A stretch of DNA of 64,000 nucleotides from CAHJWH01 sp965198905 (GTDB lineage: Bacteria; Pseudomonadota; Alphaproteobacteria; Caulobacterales; Caulobacteraceae): positions 558,001 to 622,000 of the forward strand of contig OZ240678.1 in NCBI GenBank assembly GCA_965198905.1. The letters run 5' to 3'. The notes below the pieces were generated by a model. That model ran no database searches. It was not told the origin of the DNA and worked only from the letters and a program-made list of their open reading frames with translations. The position numbers were made by a program, and so were the translations under genes. Shown in pieces: positions 35,883-44,733 of the stretch; position 1 is the stretch's first letter, and every line of letters begins with the position of its first letter.

Positions 35883-37085
35883 TCAGCGTAGGCTCGCGCA
35901 GAAGCGCTGGATGCGGGTGCAGGCCTCCTCCAGCACCGCGTCCGAGGTGGCGTAGGAGATGCGGAAGAAGGGCGACAGGCCGAACGCCTCGCCCTGCACC
36001 ACCGCCACCCCCTCGGCGTCGAGCAGTTCGTTGGTAAAGTCCAGGTCCGAGCCCACCACGTTCCCTGACGGCGCGCGCCGGCCGATCAGCACCTCGCACG
36101 AAGGATAGACGTAAAAGGCGCCCTCGGGCTTGGGGCAGTGCAGGCCCGAAGCCTGGTTCAGCATGGAGACCACCAGATCCCGCCGCCGCTCGAACGCTTT
36201 CGCGCGCTCGGGGATGAAGTCCTGCGGCCCGTTCAGCGCCTCGATGGCGGCGTACTGGGAGATGGAGCACGGGTTGGAGGTGGACTGGCTCATGACCTTG
36301 CCCATCAGCTTGATCAACGGTTCAGGGCCTGCGGCATAGCCGATGCGCCAGCCGGTCATGGCGTAGGCCTTGGACACCCCGTTCATGGTCAAGGTGCGTT
36401 CGTACAGCGCCGGCTCGACCTCGGCGATGGTGGAGAACTCGAACCCGTCATAGATCAGGTGCTCGTACATGTCGTCGGTGAGCACCCAGACCTGGGGGTG
36501 GCGAAGCAGCACCTCGGCCAAACCCTTCAGCGCCGCGCGGGAGTAGACCGCCCCCGACGGGTTGGACGGCGAGTTGAGGATCAGCCACTTGGTCCGAGGC
36601 GTGATCGCCCGCTCAAGACCTTCCGGCGTCAGCAGGAAACCGCTCTCGACCGTGGTGGGCGCGAACACCGGCTCGCCCCCGGCCAGCAGCACCATGTCGG
36701 GATAGGACACCCAGTAGGGCGTGGGGATCACCACCTGGTCCCCCGGGGCCAGGGTGGCGACCATGGCGTTGTAGATCACGGGCTTGCCGCCGGGCGACAC
36801 GTTCACCTGGGACGGCGTGTAGGTCAGGCCGTTCTCCCGGGCGAACTTGGCGGCGATGGCCTCCTTGAGCTCGGGCAAACCGTCGACGTCGGTGTACTTG
36901 GTCCGGCCCTCGTGGATGGCGCGGATGGCCGCATCCTTGATGTTCTCCGGCGTGTCGAAGTCCGGCTCGCCTGCGGCCAGAGCGATCACGTCGCGCCCTG
37001 CGCGCTGGAGCGCCCTCGCCTTGGCGCTCACCGCCATGGTGGACGAGGGCTTGACCCGGCTCAGGGCCGGCGATTGCAGCGGCAT
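35883..37085 (-). CDS. aatA: aspartate aminotransferase-type PLP enzyme
   Basis: This 400-residue class I aminotransferase has the alphaproteobacterial AspC/AatA pattern: SAKARALQRAGRDVIALAAGEPDFDTPE, KYTDVDGLPELKEAI, GDQVVIPTPYWVSYPDM, NSPSNPSGAVYSRAALK, and the PLP-binding Lys in MNGVSKAYAMTGWRIGY. It should convert aspartate and 2-oxoglutarate to oxaloacetate and glutamate. Length is normal. The next upstream gene on the same strand is the exported hypothetical. Confidence 0.95.
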   Translation of the reverse strand: MPLQSPALSRVKPSSTMAVSAKARALQRAGRDVIALAAGEPDFDTPENIKDAAIRAIHEGRTKYTDVDGLPELKEAIAAKFARENGLTYTPSQVNVSPGGKPVIYNAMVATLAPGDQVVIPTPYWVSYPDMVLLAGGEPVFAPTTVESGFLLTPEGLERAITPRTKWLILNSPSNPSGAVYSRAALKGLAEVLLRHPQVWVLTDDMYEHLIYDGFEFSTIAEVEPALYERTLTMNGVSKAYAMTGWRIGYAAGPEPLIKLMGKVMSQSTSNPCSISQYAAIEALNGPQDFIPERAKAFERRRDLVVSMLNQASGLHCPKPEGAFYVYPSCEVLIGRRAPSGNVVGSDLDFTNELLDAEGVAVVQGEAFGLSPFFRISYATSDAVLEEACTRIQRFCASLR

Positions 37086-37107
37086 GGAATGTCCCTCGGC
37101 GGCGGGG

Positions 37108-37821
37108 CTACTGAGGCCCGCGCAGGGGCGGCGCGGCGTCGGAGGGTGGCGCAGGCCGGGCGGCGCCGGCGGGGTTGGTGCTCAGGGCGTCGTCTATGTT
37201 CGCCGGCGCTGGGGCCGGGGCGGCGCCCGCCGTAGGGTCGCTGGCCAGAACGCTCGCCTGGCTTGCGGCCGCATCGATTGTGGGCGCCGGGCTGTGCAGG
37301 GCGGCCTGCATCCCGGCGCGGGTCTGCAACGACTTGGCCGCCGTCTCGCAGCGCCCAGGCAAATCCCAAAGCAGCCAGGACCACATCTTGGTGCGCGCGT
37401 CGGCGGCGCGGGCGGGGGTCCAGATCGACGCCCCTTGCGCCTCGGCGGCCTTGCGGCGTTCGTCGAGGGGACCGGCGTGGCTCTTGTCCACACCATTCAA
37501 GGCGCGAGTGTAGAGGGCCAGGTACTCGCGCCCGGCCTCCATCTGGGCCTTGTCGGTCTTGGCGTTCTCCGCCGCCTCGCCCTGGCGCTCGATGCTGTTC
37601 AGCTCGGGCTTGACCTCGTCATAGAGCGCCATGTGCCCCTTCAGCGCCCCATGGCACCAGGCCACGAAGTCGTAATCCTGCGCCGGCGCCCCCTTGGGCG
37701 TATCCGCCTCAGCCTCCGCCGCGGCGAGGGCGGCGGGAGATGAGGCGGCGGGCGCTACGGGGGGCGCCGCCGCCGCAGGGTCGGACTGAGCAAGAGCGAG
37801 AGCGAAGATATAGACCAGCAT
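37108..37821 (-). CDS. exported Ala/Pro-rich protein of unknown function
   Basis: This 237-residue protein has a short signal-like start (MLVYIFALALAQS), an Ala/Pro-rich stretch, a helical central domain with DFVAWCHGALKGHMALYDEV and KMWSWLLWDLPGRCETAAKSL, and a low-complexity Ala/Pro tail. Two cysteines flank the helical core. I recognise no named family. The open frame begins earlier, but the ATG at 37821 gives the signal peptide. It precedes the aminotransferase gene by 23 bases. Confidence 0.65.
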   Translation of the reverse strand: MLVYIFALALAQSDPAAAAPPVAPAASSPAALAAAEAEADTPKGAPAQDYDFVAWCHGALKGHMALYDEVKPELNSIERQGEAAENAKTDKAQMEAGREYLALYTRALNGVDKSHAGPLDERRKAAEAQGASIWTPARAADARTKMWSWLLWDLPGRCETAAKSLQTRAGMQAALHSPAPTIDAAASQASVLASDPTAGAAPAPAPANIDDALSTNPAGAARPAPPSDAAPPLRGPQ

Positions 37822-37917
37822 GGTGGCATCCAACCTGCGCCGATGCGCCGTCCGCCCGCCTTGTATTGCGCTACGCCCGCCAGGCAAGGCCTAGCTGCGG
37901 CTTGCTTGGCCCCGCGG

Positions 37918-38970
37918 TCAATGGGCAGGGGCAGGCCCCGCGGCTTTCCCAGGCGCGGTCTGTCCAGGATCAGGTCGAGCCTGAGAAACGTCGAACACGG
38001 GACCACCCATGTAGCTGAACACCATCATGCCCATGCTGTTGGCGACGAGAACCCGATGGGCTCGGAGAAAGTCGGAGCCTAGCAACATCCGGGGCTGTTC
38101 GAGAGACTGGGTGTGCGATCCAAGACGTGTCCCCGTCTCGTCGGCCTTATTGTATTTCCACATTGCGGAAACGAGCAGCTTTGCGTTCTTGATTGTCTCG
38201 TCACCCAAGGTGAACGTGTTAAATGTCGCGACCTGAGCGCTGACCCTGCGCGTCCCTATGCCTCCGATATCGCCGCTGACTTCAGCCTGGGCGATATCGA
38301 GCCCGGCCATGCGCGCCGCTTCGGGCGTCACGATTGACTGCGTCGCCCCGCTATCCACCATCGCCGGAACGACGTGGCCGTTCAGCAGGACATTCACGCG
38401 AATGGATGAACGCCCTGACCCGTCAGACTCCAACTTTGCCTGGGAATAGGGCTTGTCCCAATAGGCCAGCTCCTGTGTCGTACAGCCCTCGACCTTGATC
38501 AGCTTTATGTTGTTTCCGGGTAAGTTGAGCTCGATGTCCCGCTGCCCGATCAGATCCATTCCGACGAGCGCTGCGGCGTTGTTGTCGAGCGGCCGCATGG
38601 GTATCGCTGTCATCACCTCCTTGGGCAGATCGATCTTATCGAGCTGCATGTTGAAGGTGACTGTCCCGACTTCCTGCGTGCCGCCGATACCCTCGGATTT
38701 CACGTTTATATCCATGTACGCAAAGCCGGATCGATCGACTTTTACGCCCAACCGGACGGCGTCGGCGAACGGCATGGTGCTCGCCCATGCGCCTGTATCG
38801 ATGATGAATTTGGTGGGGTGACCGTTCACCGCGCCGTCGACCAGCGCTCTTTCAGGGTTAGGCTGCAGAGTAAGATCGGCGAACACCCCGATCTTACAAG
38901 CCGCATGGGCGCTGGATGACCCCACAACGATCGCCGCAGCTATAAAGACGGCCCTGACATCCAAAGGCAC
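37918..38970 (-). CDS. exported retropepsin-like aspartyl protease family protein
   Basis: This 350-residue protein has a signal peptide ending SSAHA and two retropepsin-like halves. The first has FIIDTGAWASTMPF and the second MVDSGATQSIVTPEA; both keep the catalytic D-[TS]-G triad, as expected for an internal pair of active-site loops. It would be a periplasmic protease or aspartyl-like binding protein. I chose the GTG at 38970, with GAGGGGG seven bases upstream. Codon use here is less GC-biased than neighbours. Confidence 0.8.
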   Translation of the reverse strand: MPLDVRAVFIAAAIVVGSSSAHAACKIGVFADLTLQPNPERALVDGAVNGHPTKFIIDTGAWASTMPFADAVRLGVKVDRSGFAYMDINVKSEGIGGTQEVGTVTFNMQLDKIDLPKEVMTAIPMRPLDNNAAALVGMDLIGQRDIELNLPGNNIKLIKVEGCTTQELAYWDKPYSQAKLESDGSGRSSIRVNVLLNGHVVPAMVDSGATQSIVTPEAARMAGLDIAQAEVSGDIGGIGTRRVSAQVATFNTFTLGDETIKNAKLLVSAMWKYNKADETGTRLGSHTQSLEQPRMLLGSDFLRAHRVLVANSMGMMVFSYMGGPVFDVSQARPDPGQTAPGKAAGPAPAH

Positions 38971-39120
38971 TTTAGATCCCCCTCTCAACCCCGCAGCGAA
39001 CTGAGGGCATCAGGCGGCGCCCGTCAAGCTGACGCGATTCCCGTTGACGTCGCGCGTCATGGAACCGACATTGACCGGCGACAAGGTTTGCACGTCTGCG
39101 TTCGGATCGCCGGAGACGCT

Positions 39121-39429
39121 ATGATGATGGACAAGGCATCGCATTGGCCCCGCCGGCCGCGGTCTATGCACGTCGATCTGAGGTCGGGCGTGGCTGGGGC
39201 TGCGGGCGGGCTGGTCATGGTGCTCGCGCTGCTGGCCTGTATCGCCATCGCCGTGATCTTTGCCGCCACACTGGCGGTGGTCACCGCGCTGGCCACGGTT
39301 TTGTTCGGACTTTCCGCCCTGGCCTGGCGGATGCGACCGCGCGCGGTGGTCCAGCGCTCGGTGGTCGTGCAGCCGCGCGGCGGACATGCCTGGGTGGAGT
39401 ACACCTTGGAGCGTCCTCGCCGCGGATAA
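39121..39429 (+). CDS. small membrane protein
   Basis: This 102-residue protein has one long hydrophobic region (about residues 27-60: GGLVMVLALLACIAIAVIF and onward), probably two helices, with a short polar N-terminus and a basic tail. Similar small proteins precede N-acetylmuramoyl-L-alanine amidase genes in Caulobacteraceae, but I cannot name a family. ATG 39121 has GGAG five bases upstream. It is 93 bases ahead of the amidase. Confidence 0.55.
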   Translation: MMMDKASHWPRRPRSMHVDLRSGVAGAAGGLVMVLALLACIAIAVIFAATLAVVTALATVLFGLSALAWRMRPRAVVQRSVVVQPRGGHAWVEYTLERPRRG

Positions 39430-39522
39430 GTTGTTCGTGCGCTCCGTCGCGGACCTGCAGTTGGGCTGCGGCAATACAGGTTCTGTCGCACCGCTCAGCC
39501 CGCCGGCGCGACCCTCGCCGAC

Positions 39523-40239
39523 ATGATCGAAGCGCCCTCCCCCAATTTCGACGCGCGTATAGCGCCGCCGGACATGGTGGTGGTCCACTACACCGGGATG
39601 CAGAGCGGCGAGGCGGCGCTCGAGCGTCTGCGGGACCCGGCCGCCAAGGTCTCGGCCCACTACATGATCGGGCAGGACGGCGGCGTCTTCCGTCTGGTGG
39701 CGGAGGAGAAGCGGGCGTGGCATGCGGGCGTCTCGTTCTGGAAGGGCGAGCGCGACATCAATGCGCGGTCTATCGGCGTGGAGCTGGTCAACCCGGGCCA
39801 CGAGCATGGCTACACGCCCTTTCCCGAGCCCCAGCTGTCGGCCTTGGCGGCCCTGCTCGACGCCATGCGCGAACGCTGGCAGATCGCGGACGCCGACATC
39901 GTCGGCCACTCCGACGTGGCCCCGGACCGCAAGGTCGATCCCGGCGAGCGCTTCCCCTGGCGGCGGCTCGCCGAAGCCGGTCACGGCCTGTGGACCGAGC
40001 CTGATCCCGCGCCCGGCCCACCCTTGAGCGAGGGCGACAGCGGCCTGGGGGTCTTCGTGTTCCAGGCGGGACTGAAGCGGCTCGGCTACGACTGCGCGCC
40101 GTCCGGCGAGTTCGACCCCGCCACCCGGACCCTCGTCGAAGCCTTCCAGCGACACTGGCGGCCGGCGGACTTCCACGGCGTCGTCGACGGCGAAACCCGC
40201 GCCCGGCTGATGGCGCTGTTGCGCCTGGCCGCCCGTTGA
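39523..40239 (+). CDS. N-acetylmuramoyl-L-alanine amidase, AmiD type
   Basis: This 238-residue protein has an amidase_2 (zinc) domain: VVVHYTGM, AHYMIGQDGGVFRLV, RAWHAG, GVELVNPGHE and VGHSDVAPDRKVDPGERFPW, with the zinc His residues in HYTGM, WHAG and GHSDVAP context. The C-terminal 60 residues form a PG_binding_1 domain (GLGVFVFQAGLKRLGYD, TLVEAFQRHWRP). It would cleave the stem peptide from muramic acid. No signal peptide is seen, so it is probably cytosolic recycling or another export route. rnpB follows. Confidence 0.9.
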   Translation: MIEAPSPNFDARIAPPDMVVVHYTGMQSGEAALERLRDPAAKVSAHYMIGQDGGVFRLVAEEKRAWHAGVSFWKGERDINARSIGVELVNPGHEHGYTPFPEPQLSALAALLDAMRERWQIADADIVGHSDVAPDRKVDPGERFPWRRLAEAGHGLWTEPDPAPGPPLSEGDSGLGVFVFQAGLKRLGYDCAPSGEFDPATRTLVEAFQRHWRPADFHGVVDGETRARLMALLRLAAR

Positions 40240-40270
40240 CCACGGTGTCATTCCGGCCCAATTGAGCGAC

Positions 40271-40678
<408 letters not shown>

Positions 40679-40727
40679 ACCGTCGCACTCCAGCAGTCGC
40701 GCGCGCGCCTTATGGCGCACACACTTT

Positions 40728-40758
40728 GTTCTATGTATGTTCTGTTCATAACTTGTTC
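40728..40758. promoter_or_regulatory. two tandem LexA operators (SOS boxes)
   Basis: The sequence holds two exact GTTC-N7-GTTC sites: 40728-40742 and 40744-40758, one base apart. This is the known LexA operator of alphaproteobacteria. They lie 50 bases after rnpB and about 150 bases upstream of the mraZ start. Confidence 0.75.
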
Positions 40759-40824
40759 AGAACTTGGGCGGCTTGCTGGCTAGACTATCCGTCGCGTCAA
40801 AATGGCCATCTGGTGTCATTGCAG

Positions 40825-40858
40825 CCCAGATAATCCCGTGTTAACCCAAAATAGCCCA
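40825..40858 (-). promoter_or_regulatory. four MraZ-type boxes with 10-bp period
   Basis: On the minus strand TGGG, TGGG, CGGG, TGGG occur at a constant 10-base spacing (plus-strand CCCA 40825, CCCG 40835, CCCA 40845, CCCA 40855). MraZ proteins bind TGGG repeats with this spacing upstream of their own gene, so this is the expected autorepression site. Confidence 0.75.
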
Positions 40859-40910
40859 GTGCTTCCGTGCGGAGGCGGGTTCGGCGCAGGGCCGGGGGAT
40901 CGGGTGGCGA

Positions 40911-41381
40911 GTGTTCCTCTCAACCTTCGAGAAGCAGCTCGATGCGAAACGGCGGATCGTCGTGCCGCAGGAGTTTCGCGCCGCCGCAGGGCCGGCCGCG
41001 GCCGGCTTCGACGGCGTGTTCTGCTTTCCCTCCATCGAGGCCGACTGCCTGGAAGGCGGCGGCCATGCCCTGCTGCAGCGTTATCAAGGCCTGATGGACG
41101 AGCTTCAGTTCGGCGATCCGCTACGCTCGGCGCTGGAGTTCACCGTGCTCGGCCAGATGCGCCAGCTCGCCTTCGACACGGCGGGGCGGATCGTGCTGCC
41201 CGAAACGCTGTGCGAGCAGTTCGGCTTGAGCGACTGGGTCGCGGTTGTGGGGCTCGGCGACCGCTTCCAAATCTGGTCGCAGGCGGCCTACCGCGCCCAT
41301 CGCGAGCTTCAGCGTCAGACCGCCCGCGACGGGCTGGCGGCGCTGCGCACCGCACAGCGGACCCGGACGCCGCCCGCTTGA
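40911..41381 (+). CDS. mraZ: transcriptional regulator MraZ
   Basis: This 156-residue protein has two SpoVT/AbrB-like repeats: FLSTFEKQLDAKRRIVVPQEFR at the start and LAFDTAGRIVLPETLCEQFGL in the second half, each with the DxxGR/K-type DNA-contact motif. MraZ represses its own dcw operon and other genes. It starts with GTG (40911) and ends in an overlap with rsmH. The C-terminal 30 residues are a variable basic tail. Confidence 0.93.
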   Translation: MFLSTFEKQLDAKRRIVVPQEFRAAAGPAAAGFDGVFCFPSIEADCLEGGGHALLQRYQGLMDELQFGDPLRSALEFTVLGQMRQLAFDTAGRIVLPETLCEQFGLSDWVAVVGLGDRFQIWSQAAYRAHRELQRQTARDGLAALRTAQRTRTPPA

Positions 41382-42340
41382 GCGATCGTCCCCACCTTCC
41401 GGTCATGCTGGACGAGGTGATGGCGGCCGTCGCGCCGTCGCCCGGCCAACGGGTGGTCGACGCCACGTTCGGGGCCGGCGGCTACAGCCGCGCCTTTCTG
41501 GCCGCCGGGGCCGAGGTGCTGGCGCTCGACCGCGATCCGAGCGCGGCTCGCTTCGCGCCGGGGCCTGGGGAGACCGGGGGAGCGCGCTTCCACCTGGTCC
41601 AGCGGCCGTTTTCCGAGCTCGAAGCCGCCCTGGCCGACGGCGGCGAGGCGCGCTGCGACGCGGCGGTGTTCGACATCGGCGTCTCCTCCATGCAGCTGGA
41701 CGAGGCGGAGCGCGGCTTTTCCTTCATGCGCGACGGGCCGCTGGACATGCGGATGGGCGCCGACGGACCCACCGCCGCAGACCTCGTCAACACCGCAGAG
41801 CCGGGCGAATTAGTGCGTCTGCTCCGGCTCTATGGCGAGGAGCCGAAGGCCCGGCGCATCGTGGCGGCGCTGATGCGGCGGCGCGAGGTGGAGCCCTTCA
41901 CCCGCACCCTGGATCTGGCTGAGACCGTGGAGCGCGCGCTCGGCGGCCGTCGCGGCGCGCCGGTGCATCCGGCGACGCGCACCTTCCAGGCGCTGCGGAT
42001 CGCGGTGAACGACGAGCTTGACGAACTGGACGCCGGGCTGGCGGCGGCGGAGCGCGGGCTGGCGCCCGGCGGGCGGCTGGTGGTGGTGAGCTTCCACTCG
42101 CTGGAGGACCGGATCGTCAAGGCGTTCCTGACCGAACGCTCGGGCCGCACGCCGGCAGGCTCCCGCCACGCGCCCCCCTCGCCCGAGGGCCCGGCGGCGA
42201 GTTTCGAGCTGCTGTTCAACGGCGCCCGTGCGCCGTCGGACGGCGAGACCGCCGCAAATCCGCGCGCGCGTTCGGCTAGGCTCCGCGCCGCCGTGCGCAC
42301 CGAGGCCCCCGCCTGGCCCGCACCGTCGAGGACCGCCTGA
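41378..42340 (+). CDS. rsmH: 16S rRNA (cytosine-1402-N4)-methyltransferase
   Basis: This 320-residue SAM-dependent methyltransferase begins HLPVMLDEVM and has the FGAGGYSRAFL SAM motif, DAAVFDIGVSSMQLDEAERGFSF, and the FHSLEDRIVK segment with the ARSARLRAAVR end. The TTG start at 41378 overlaps the mraZ stop (TTGA) and is the only one that keeps the full PVMLDEV block. It methylates C1402 in the decoding centre together with RsmI. Confidence 0.94.
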   Translation: MSDRPHLPVMLDEVMAAVAPSPGQRVVDATFGAGGYSRAFLAAGAEVLALDRDPSAARFAPGPGETGGARFHLVQRPFSELEAALADGGEARCDAAVFDIGVSSMQLDEAERGFSFMRDGPLDMRMGADGPTAADLVNTAEPGELVRLLRLYGEEPKARRIVAALMRRREVEPFTRTLDLAETVERALGGRRGAPVHPATRTFQALRIAVNDELDELDAGLAAAERGLAPGGRLVVVSFHSLEDRIVKAFLTERSGRTPAGSRHAPPSPEGPAASFELLFNGARAPSDGETAANPRARSARLRAAVRTEAPAWPAPSRTA

Positions 42341-42777
42341 TGTCGCTGGCCTTCCTGTTCGAGAAGCGCTTCCGCGGGTTCCGCATCATCGAGATCGCGG
42401 CCTTCTCTTGTCTGATCCTGTTGGTGTTGGGGGTCTACTTTTCCAAAGCCCATGCGGGCCACGAGACCGCCGAGATCGGGGACGTGGACCAGCAGATCAT
42501 CGACACCCAGCGACACGTCCGCCTGCTCAGCGCCGAACTGGCCCACCTTGAACAGCCCGCCCGCATCGAGCAGCTGTCCCAGCAGTATCTCGGCCTGGCG
42601 CCGATCTCGGCCAAGCACGAGACCCCCGACACCGGCCTGATGGAGATCGCCCGTCAGGCCAGCGAGCCCGCCGCCCTCGTCGGCAAGACCTCCACGACCT
42701 CGGCGCCCCACAAGCCGCCCTCACCGCCCTCGGCCGTCCTTGCGAAAGCGGCCGTCTCGCCAGGAGCGCCCCTGTGA
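42340..42777 (+). CDS. ftsL: cell division protein FtsL
   Basis: This 145-residue bitopic protein has a short cytoplasmic part, one membrane helix (IIEIAAFSCLILLVLGVYF), and a periplasmic coiled coil with the AHLEQPARIEQLSQQYLGLAP motif of FtsL. It scaffolds FtsB/FtsQ and activates FtsWI. The C-terminus is longer and Pro/Ala-rich, with no known role. The ATG overlaps the rsmH stop (TGATG). Confidence 0.85.
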   Translation: MSLAFLFEKRFRGFRIIEIAAFSCLILLVLGVYFSKAHAGHETAEIGDVDQQIIDTQRHVRLLSAELAHLEQPARIEQLSQQYLGLAPISAKHETPDTGLMEIARQASEPAALVGKTSTTSAPHKPPSPPSAVLAKAAVSPGAPL

Positions 42778-44558
42778 GCCCGATCGATCCCGTCGGCTCC
42801 GTCGACTACCCCCACTATCGCGAACCCTACGGCCCGGCCCAGCTGTGGCGCTGGATGGTGGAGGCCGTCTGGAGCATCGAGCGGGCGTTCGAGCAGTCCA
42901 AGGCCTCCGGGCGCGCGGTGGACGACACCCGGCTGCGCATCTTCTTCGTCATGTCGATCTTCACCCTGGCCTTTGCGACCCTGGGCCTGCGGGCCACCCG
43001 CGCCGCCCTGTTCGCGCCGGCCGAGGCGGTGGGCCACGAGGCCGCGCCGCTCGCCGGCGCGCGGGCGGACCTGACCGATCGGAACGGCGCCCTACTCGCG
43101 GTCGACCTGACGCACTACGGCCTCTATCTGAACCCGCGCGAGATCTGGGACACCGACGAGATTCGCCGCAAGCTGCCCGCCGCCTTCCCCAAGCTGTCGC
43201 TGGAGCGGCTGGACAAGGCGCTGAAGAGCGGCCGTCGCGAATACCTAGCGGGCGGACTGACGCCCCAGGAGATGGCCGGCGTGCACGACCTGGGCCTGCC
43301 CGGGGTCAGCTTCGAGGAGGAGCCCCGGCGGGTCTATCCCATGGGCTCCACCGCCGCGCACCTGATCGGCTTTTCTGACGCCGGCGGCCGCGGCCTGGCC
43401 GGCGCGGAGAAGGCGCTGGACAGCGAGCTTCACGCCGCCGCCGGCTCAGGCCAGCCCGTCCAGCTGGCCATGGACCTGCGGGTCCAGGCGGCCCTTCAGG
43501 ACGAGCTGGAAAAGGCGCAGGCCAAGTTCGGGACCCTCACCGCCCAGGGCATGGTGGTGAATGTCCACACCGGCGAAATCCTGGCCATGGCCAGCGTGCC
43601 CGACTTCGACCCCAACGCGCCCGGCCACTCCCCCATCCCTAACCTGACCAACCACGAGGCCGCCTCGGTCTATGAGCTGGGCTCGGTGTTCAAGGCGTTC
43701 ACCATCGCCATGGGCCTGGACACGGGCGTGGTGAACCTGGACTCGACCTTCGACGTCCATGCCCCGATCATGGTCGGCGGCCACCTGATCCACGACTTCG
43801 ACAAGGGCGACAGCCAGCTGGCGCTCTGGCAGGTCTTCACCCACTCCTCCAACATCGGCGCCGCGACCTTGGCCATGCGCGCCGGTCCGGACCGGATGAA
43901 GACCTATTTCCAGCGCTACGGCCTGTTCAAGACCGCGCCGAGCGAGCTGCTGGAGTCCGCCCGCCCGATCCTGCCCCGCCAGTTCACCGACCAGACCCTG
44001 GCCCAGATCGCCTTCGGCCAGGGCATTTCTGTCAGTCCGCTGGCGCTGGCGACGGGCTACACCGCCCTGATGAACGGCGGCCTCTACCTGCCGCTGACCA
44101 TCAAGAAGGCCGATCCTGCCCATCCGCGCCAGGGTTCTAGGGTGATCTCGGAGCAGACCTCCTACACCATGCTGCAGCTGATGCGCATGAACGTGCACAC
44201 CGATCCCAAGGGCTCCGGCCACAAGGCCGACGCCTTGGGCCTCAGGGTTGGCGGAAAGACCGGATCAGCTCAAAAGCCGGAGCATGGCCACTACTCCAAG
44301 GACAACGTCTCCTCCTTCGTCGCCGTCTTCCCCACCGACGGACCGATCAACACGGACCGCTATCTCGTGATGATCACGCTGGATTCGCCTCATGTGACGC
44401 CGGACAGCTTCGGCTTCATCACCGCCGGCTGGAACGCGGCGCCCACCGCGGGCGCCGTGATCGACCGCATCGCGCCCTTTGTCGGCGTCAAGCGCGTCAT
44501 CACCGCCGACAGCCCCCTGCCCGGCCAGACCGCCAAGCCCTCGGACATGGCCGAATGA
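42774..44558 (+). CDS. ftsI: division transpeptidase FtsI (PBP3)
   Basis: This 594-residue class B penicillin-binding protein has a membrane anchor (about residues 52-72), a non-penicillin-binding domain and a transpeptidase domain with SVFK (304-307, active Ser304), SSN (358-360) and KTGS (495-498). It cross-links septal peptidoglycan with FtsW. The GTG start overlaps the ftsL stop (GTGA). A repeat element separates it from murE. Confidence 0.95.
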   Translation: MSPIDPVGSVDYPHYREPYGPAQLWRWMVEAVWSIERAFEQSKASGRAVDDTRLRIFFVMSIFTLAFATLGLRATRAALFAPAEAVGHEAAPLAGARADLTDRNGALLAVDLTHYGLYLNPREIWDTDEIRRKLPAAFPKLSLERLDKALKSGRREYLAGGLTPQEMAGVHDLGLPGVSFEEEPRRVYPMGSTAAHLIGFSDAGGRGLAGAEKALDSELHAAAGSGQPVQLAMDLRVQAALQDELEKAQAKFGTLTAQGMVVNVHTGEILAMASVPDFDPNAPGHSPIPNLTNHEAASVYELGSVFKAFTIAMGLDTGVVNLDSTFDVHAPIMVGGHLIHDFDKGDSQLALWQVFTHSSNIGAATLAMRAGPDRMKTYFQRYGLFKTAPSELLESARPILPRQFTDQTLAQIAFGQGISVSPLALATGYTALMNGGLYLPLTIKKADPAHPRQGSRVISEQTSYTMLQLMRMNVHTDPKGSGHKADALGLRVGGKTGSAQKPEHGHYSKDNVSSFVAVFPTDGPINTDRYLVMITLDSPHVTPDSFGFITAGWNAAPTAGAVIDRIAPFVGVKRVITADSPLPGQTAKPSDMAE

Positions 44559-44575
44559 GCGGTGTAGCAACCTTA

Positions 44576-44725
44576 TCCTCCCCCGCACGGCGGGGGAGGG
44601 GGACCGCGCGCAGCGTGGTGGAGGGGGCTCGTAGAGCGCTTCGGATTCAGCCGCGCCGTCAAGCTGGAGCCCCCTCCGGCACGGCGCTGCGCGCCGCGCC
44701 ACCTCCCCCGCGTCGCAGGGGAGGA
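44576..44725. repeat. dispersed palindromic repeat between ftsI and murE
   Basis: It has two hairpins: CTCCCCCGC / GCGGGGGAG (44578-44598), and CCTCCCCC..AGGGGAGG near 44704-44722, with GTGGAGGGGGCT and GAGCCCCCTCC between them. The layout is that of the element inside murF, but here it is intergenic. Confidence 0.75.
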
Positions 44726-44733
44726 CAAGAGGC

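Noticed and set aside
40759..40800. Caulobacter-type promoter for mraZ (TTGGGC with GCTAGACT)
   Set aside because: Spacing between elements is about eight bases, shorter than the usual 10-14, so I do not call it.
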